27,431 nt of DNA, taken from Cytophagales bacterium (lineage in GTDB: Bacteria; Bacteroidota; Bacteroidia; Cytophagales; Cyclobacteriaceae). Under the pieces are notes generated by a model, which saw only the letters and a list, made by a program, of their open reading frames with translations, made no database searches and was not told the origin of the DNA. Below, one piece after another: positions 23,988 through 27,431 of the stretch (the first letter of the stretch is position 1; every line of letters begins with the position of its first letter). Both the position numbers and the translations under genes were made by a program. The DNA lies in the NCBI GenBank assembly GCA_003500135.1, contig DNTA01000080.1, positions 1-27,431 on the forward strand. The letters are read 5' to 3'.

Positions 23988-24665
23988 GTGAAATTTTTTA
24001 TTATGTACATCCATTTGTTTTTTGTTCTGCTGTTTTTTGCCATGTCCCCTGCAATGGCCCAGCATGATTTTAACCCCAGAGTAGCGGTTTCATATCCCAA
24101 TGAGGTGATAATAGATGATGCCGTATCCGCCGAATGGGAGCCATACCATCAACAGGTAGCGATCACTGATACCTTCAGGCAACAATTTATTCCTGGGTCC
24201 TTACCAGAAAACTGGAAGGGGGTACGTGAGAAAGAGATTGGTTTTATAGCCAATTGAGATTTTGCAGCGCCTCTTTCCCTTTTAATTGCCAGACAAATCA
24301 CCTACAAGGAAAACGATTATACCGATGCACCCCTCATCTTTCCTGTGATGGACAAATGTGCGTATAACCTGAATTGTTTTAAAACCCTGACGCAAAAACA
24401 TGATGTTGACTGGCTTGTAAATATTTCAAAAATAGAAGCCAAAAATGAAGGGGGGGAACGCCGTTTGAAAGCTAAGGTTGAAATTTACAGCGTATTGGCT
24501 AAAAGGCTGGTGAAAGACCAGAGTTATGAGGTAGGTACTGAGCAGGTAAAGTCAACTACCGATTGTGAAAAGGGTAGCTGGGACTGCGCGCTTTATGAAA
24601 TGGTTGAAGTTATTGCAATTGACGCATTTGACCGCCTGGAATATTACAGAAAGTATTGGCGATAA
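23988..24665 (+). pseudogene. exported protein gene interrupted by an in-frame TGA
   Basis: Unrecognised secreted-protein gene of 225 codons plus stop, if read through. A signal peptide (VLLFFAMSPAMAQ) is followed by a soluble domain. An in-frame TGA at 24255-24257 (codon 90) follows GFIAN, and the same frame then continues without interruption through DFAAPLSLLIARQITY to YRKYWR and a TAA. No frameshift is needed to join the halves, and the downstream part has normal protein character, including four cysteines (in DKCAYNLNC, and in a later DCEKGSWDC). The start is either GTG 23988 or ATG 24003. The original residue was most likely Trp (TGG to TGA), which is inference. No function is known. 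It lies between mdh and another interrupted gene. Confidence 0.65.
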
Positions 24666-24755
24666 AGAAAAAAGAGTTTCATTCAGCGCTTTCAGATTTT
24701 CATTTTTCAGGATAATTTATAAATTTACAAGTAATCTGCTAGCGCTAACAATCTC

Positions 24756-26027
24756 ATGAAATCAACGGCTTCATTCCTTTTTTTGTTGTTACTTATTCCT
24801 TGTTTCAGCCAGGCACAGGAAACAGATGAACAAAACTTTCTCTATTTGCAAGGGACATTGAAGGCTGAGAAAGATAAATCAACTATTTCATATGCCAACA
24901 TTTACATAAAAGGACAGCCACTGGGAACTACTTCGAATACTGAAGGCAAGTGGTCATTGACCATTGAAGGCCACTATGCCCAGGACACCCTCGTCCTATC
25001 GGCTATTGGTTATCGTGAGGGTACATTTTCAGTAGATGAATATTTAAGAAAAAACGGGAAAACCGTTTTTCTCAATGATACTGTTTATCATTTGGTTGAT
25101 GTTTTCATTACCTCAATACCTGCAAAGGAGATCATAAGCATGGCCATTAGAAATATCAACAAAAATTATTCAATTAAGCCTTATATGCTACAAGGGTTTT
25201 GTCGTACCCCATTCAACGAAAACGGCAAATATGTAAGGCTTCTCGAATAGGCCTTAAAGATATACGATGAGGGTTTTCTTACTGAAAACACCTTTTCGGT
25301 AGAGCATATCCAAATGCGAAAAAGTAATGGCTACCGAACCTATCACTGGAACGAAGGCGCCAAATATCTGGCAAGTTTTCTGTATGGAGACTTTGTGCGC
25401 AACAAAGATGGACATATTAGGCGCCTTTTCAACCGGTGGAATTACGAAGTGGAAGGTGTGAGCCATTATAATGGTGACGAAGTCTTTCGGGTGAGCGCAA
25501 GTTTACCTTTAGATAATAACCATGAGCAATATAAAGCCCTATTTTATGTGCGAATTAAGGATTATGCCTTTATTCAACTGGACTATGATTTTTGATGGGA
25601 CAGCAAGCATTTTCCGGGAATAAAATCCGATTCAATAGAGTTCAGGCGCAATAAGGTAGTGATAAAGACACAATACCGGCCCTTTAGAAGCAGATTTTAC
25701 TTAAGTTACCAAAGCAGGGAAGCGCACTCGGTATTTTATGATTACAATTTACCAGTAGATAAGCGGTATACATGTTACATGCAAATTCACGATGAACTGC
25801 TGGTGCATAAGGTGCGAAGGAACTATCGACGTCAGCCCGATGAAAAAATCAACGATATGGGTGACATTTACAAAAAGGTTGATGGCTACAACAAAAGGTT
25901 TTGGAAGCGCTACAATAAACCGTTTGAAATAGAACTTTTTCGCCTGATCAAAGCGGACCTTGAAAAAGAGGCCTCCCTGGAAAACAATTCTGATACAGCG
26001 AGATTGAAGATGTGTTGGATTAAATAA
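24756..26027 (+). pseudogene. carboxypeptidase-regulatory-domain protein gene interrupted by two in-frame stops
   Basis: A 423-codon frame broken by TAG at 25248-25250 (codon 165) and TGA at 25593-25595 (codon 280), with no frameshift. The signal peptide (LLLLIPCFSQAQ) is followed by a carboxypeptidase-D-like regulatory domain, about residues 28-105. There GTLKAEKDKSTISYANIYIK, then GTTSNTEGKWSLTI and LSAIGYREG form the usual beta sandwich. The remainder (IISMAIRNINKNY, then RTYHWNEGAKYLASFLYGDF and FWKRYNKPFEIELFRLIKA) resembles the C-terminal region of uncharacterised Bacteroidota surface proteins of about 420 residues. The first stop follows KYVRLLE, where Gln or Glu is plausible; the second follows QLDYDF. 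It is probably a recent pseudogene, as the intact length matches such proteins. The first 164 codons could still be secreted as a fragment. Confidence 0.7.
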
Positions 26028-26067
26028 AAAATCTCAATACCGCTTTTTTCAGCTAGATATTAATCCA

Positions 26068-26075
26068 TAATTTTG
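26068..26075 (+). promoter_or_regulatory. candidate -7 element for the serine dehydratase gene
   Basis: TAATTTTG is an exact match to TAnnTTTG, 13 bases before the ATG. The region 17-23 bases upstream is a T-run (26044-26049) without a clean TTG. Confidence 0.45.
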
Positions 26076-26088
26076 TACCTACCCAAAT

Positions 26089-27431
26089 ATGGAAAAAGTG
26101 GAAAGCATAAGTGTCTTTGACATATTCAAAATAGGCGTGGGCCCCTCAAGCAGCCATACTATGGGCCCCTGGAAAGCAGCGGCTCAATTTATAACTTTCA
26201 TCGGAAAAGAGTGCCGGCTGACTGATCTTAAATCAATCAAAGTGCATCTATTTGGCAGTTTGGCCAAAACCGGCCGGGGACACGGCACCGATCTTGCCGT
26301 ACAAATGGGCCTGCTCGGTCATGATCCTAAAACAGTTGATACCGGACGTATAAATGAGTATTTGCATAGTATTTCAGATACCAATTCCCTTTTGGTTGCC
26401 GGCAAGCATAAAATGTCTTTTGATCCTGATGAAGATATAATATTCCACTTTAACAAACAGCTTGATTTTCATGCCAATGCACTTACCCTTGTCGCATATT
26501 TTGACAACAATGAGGAGGTGGAAGCCACATATTATTCTGTAGGAGGGGGGTTTATCATAAAAGAAGGTGAAGATGCAGAACAGCATAACAGGAAACTAAC
26601 TTATCCCATAGATTCTGCTGATGATTTGTTAAAATGGTGTGAAGAGACCGGGCTTCCGGTTAGCGATGTGGTCAAAAAAAATGAGTTATGTTGGCGCACT
26701 GATGAAGAGATTGATAAAGGTGTGCTTGAAATCTGGAATGAAATGAAATGCTGTACATATCGGGGATGCCATACAGACGGCACCTTACCAGGCGGGCTCA
26801 AAGTCAAGAGAAGAGCTTCTTTTCAGAATCAGAAATTAATTGAAACCAACCGTTATGATGGTGTTGAGGAATGGCTGACGTGCATTCAGAAATCTGATCA
26901 TTCATTTAAAGAAACGCTGAATTGGGTGAGTTGCTTTGCACTTGGGGTAAATGAAGAAAATGCTTCATTCGGAAGAGTGGTAACAGCCCCTACCAACGGC
27001 GCTGCGGGTGTCATCCCGGCGGTATTGTTGTATTATGTGTGTTTTTGCGACAACCCTACCGAAGACGACGTGATCAGGTTTTTGTTAACTGCCGGTGAAA
27101 TCGGAAGCATCTTCAAAAAAGGTTCAACAATATCTGCTGCCATGGGGGGTTGCCAGGCGGAAATAGGCGTTTCATCGGCAATGGCAGCCGCAGCATTGAC
27201 CGAAAGACTGGGTGGAAGCCCGAAAAGAGTATTAATGGCGGCCGAAATTGCCATGGAGCACCATTTAGGCCTCACCTGTGACCCAATAGGTGGATTGGTA
27301 CAGGTGCCTTGCATTGAAAGAAATGCGATGGGAGCCATGAAAGCCATCACGGCCAGTCAAATAGCATTGGCCAGCGATCCTTCATTTGCAAAGGTTTCTC
27401 TTGATGGGGTGATCAAGGCCATGTGGGATAC
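26089..27431 (+). CDS. sdaA: single-chain iron-sulfur L-serine ammonia-lyase (3' end missing)
   Basis: Open from ATG 26089 to the window edge (447 codons), probably missing only a few dozen residues. It converts L-serine to pyruvate and ammonia with a [4Fe-4S] cluster. The N-terminal beta domain starts [20 protein letters not shown], the family signature (GPSSSHT). The C-terminal alpha domain includes [18 protein letters not shown]. The cluster cysteines appear at about residues 355 ([14 protein letters not shown]), 396 and 408 ([16 protein letters not shown]), matching E. coli SdaA. Both alpha and beta parts are fused, as in the enterobacterial type, unlike the two-subunit clostridial enzyme. 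A TAATTTTG promoter box lies just upstream. It follows the two interrupted genes by 61 bases on the same strand. Confidence 0.95.
   Translation, partial: MEKVESISVFDIFKIGVGPSSSHTMGPWKAAAQFITFIGKECRLTDLKSIKVHLFGSLAKTGRGHGTDLAVQMGLLGHDPKTVDTGRINEYLHSISDTNSLLVAGKHKMSFDPDEDIIFHFNKQLDFHANALTLVAYFDNNEEVEATYYSVGGGFIIKEGEDAEQHNRKLTYPIDSADDLLKWCEETGLPVSDVVKKNELCWRTDEEIDKGVLEIWNEMKCCTYRGCHTDGTLPGGLKVKRRASFQNQKLIETNRYDGVEEWLTCIQKSDHSFKETLNWVSCFALGVNEENASFGRVVTAPTNGAAGVIPAVLLYYVCFCDNPTEDDVIRFLLTAGEIGSIFKKGSTISAAMGGCQAEIGVSSAMAAAALTERLGGSPKRVLMAAEIAMEHHLGLTCDPIGGLVQVPCIERNAMGAMKAITASQIALASDPSFAKVSLDGVIKAMWD

Noticed and set aside
24255..25595. Selenocysteine insertion at TGA
   Set aside because: No Cys-rich or redox-motif context surrounds the TGA codons, one of the three stops is TAG, and no SECIS-like hairpin was evident after either TGA.
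23988..26027. Altered genetic code (TGA or TAG as sense codon) to explain the interrupted genes
   Set aside because: rluD, rnfC, tilS and the cNMP-domain gene all end at TGA with family-typical lengths, and all core genes read with the standard code. Both TGA and TAG would need reassignment.
1..27431. CRISPR arrays, tRNA/rRNA genes, insertion sequences, integrases or prophage genes
   Set aside because: Looked for on both strands; no repeat-spacer periodicity, cloverleaf, transposase motif or att-like duplication was seen.

Overview
The window looks like chromosomal DNA from a member of the Bacteroidota, most likely a Cytophagales-type (marine or gliding) bacterium. The evidence is a SusC/RagA-type TonB receptor, a PorD-like (DUF4835) type IX secretion protein, a Bacteroidota-type RNA polymerase omega subunit, a stand-alone OstA-like protein, and several start-proximal matches to the Bacteroidota promoter element TAnnTTTG. 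No ribosomal RNA, tRNA, transposase, integrase, CRISPR array or phage gene was seen. Almost all of the window reads as ordinary vertically inherited core genome.

Layout from left to right. (1) 1-2183: rluD-like pseudouridine synthase (minus), divergent from a PLP-dependent ACC-deaminase/D-cysteine-desulfhydrase-like enzyme (plus). (2) 2184-6703, plus: a 416-bp AT-rich gap with a terminator and a leader-like mini-ORF, a small XRE-type HTH regulator, a SusC-like receptor with no SusD partner, a TIGR03643/DUF2805 protein and a small 2Fe-2S ferredoxin. (3) 6736-13262, minus: a complete, tightly overlapping rseC-rnfBCDGEA operon ending in a dihydroorotate-dehydrogenase-like flavoprotein. This is a ferredoxin:NAD+ redox-driven ion pump with accessory genes. 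(4) 13448-13945, minus: long-chain flavodoxin with its own strong terminator; it could share the low-potential electron pool with Rnf. (5) 14169-20937, minus: ostA-like lptA gene, then bamD-rpoZ-coaBC-porD-recN, which probably form one operon mixing envelope biogenesis, transcription, CoA synthesis, protein secretion and DNA repair. A near-consensus promoter abuts the bamD start. (6) 20978-23871, plus: tilS overlapping a cyclic-nucleotide-binding-domain protein, then malate dehydrogenase with a strong terminator. (7) 23988-26027, plus: two neighbouring secreted-protein genes whose reading frames are preserved but cut by three in-frame stop codons. (8) 26089-end, plus: single-chain iron-sulfur L-serine ammonia-lyase, running off the window.

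The most unusual part is region 7. Both genes are interrupted only by nonsense codons, with no visible frameshift or deletion, while both flanking housekeeping genes are intact. Recent decay is the simplest reading. Other genes here end in TGA, which argues against a changed genetic code. I did not find clear evidence of a wholly new system. The redox operon with its attached dihydroorotate-dehydrogenase-like enzyme, the orphan SusC and the interrupted gene pair are the best candidates for follow-up.
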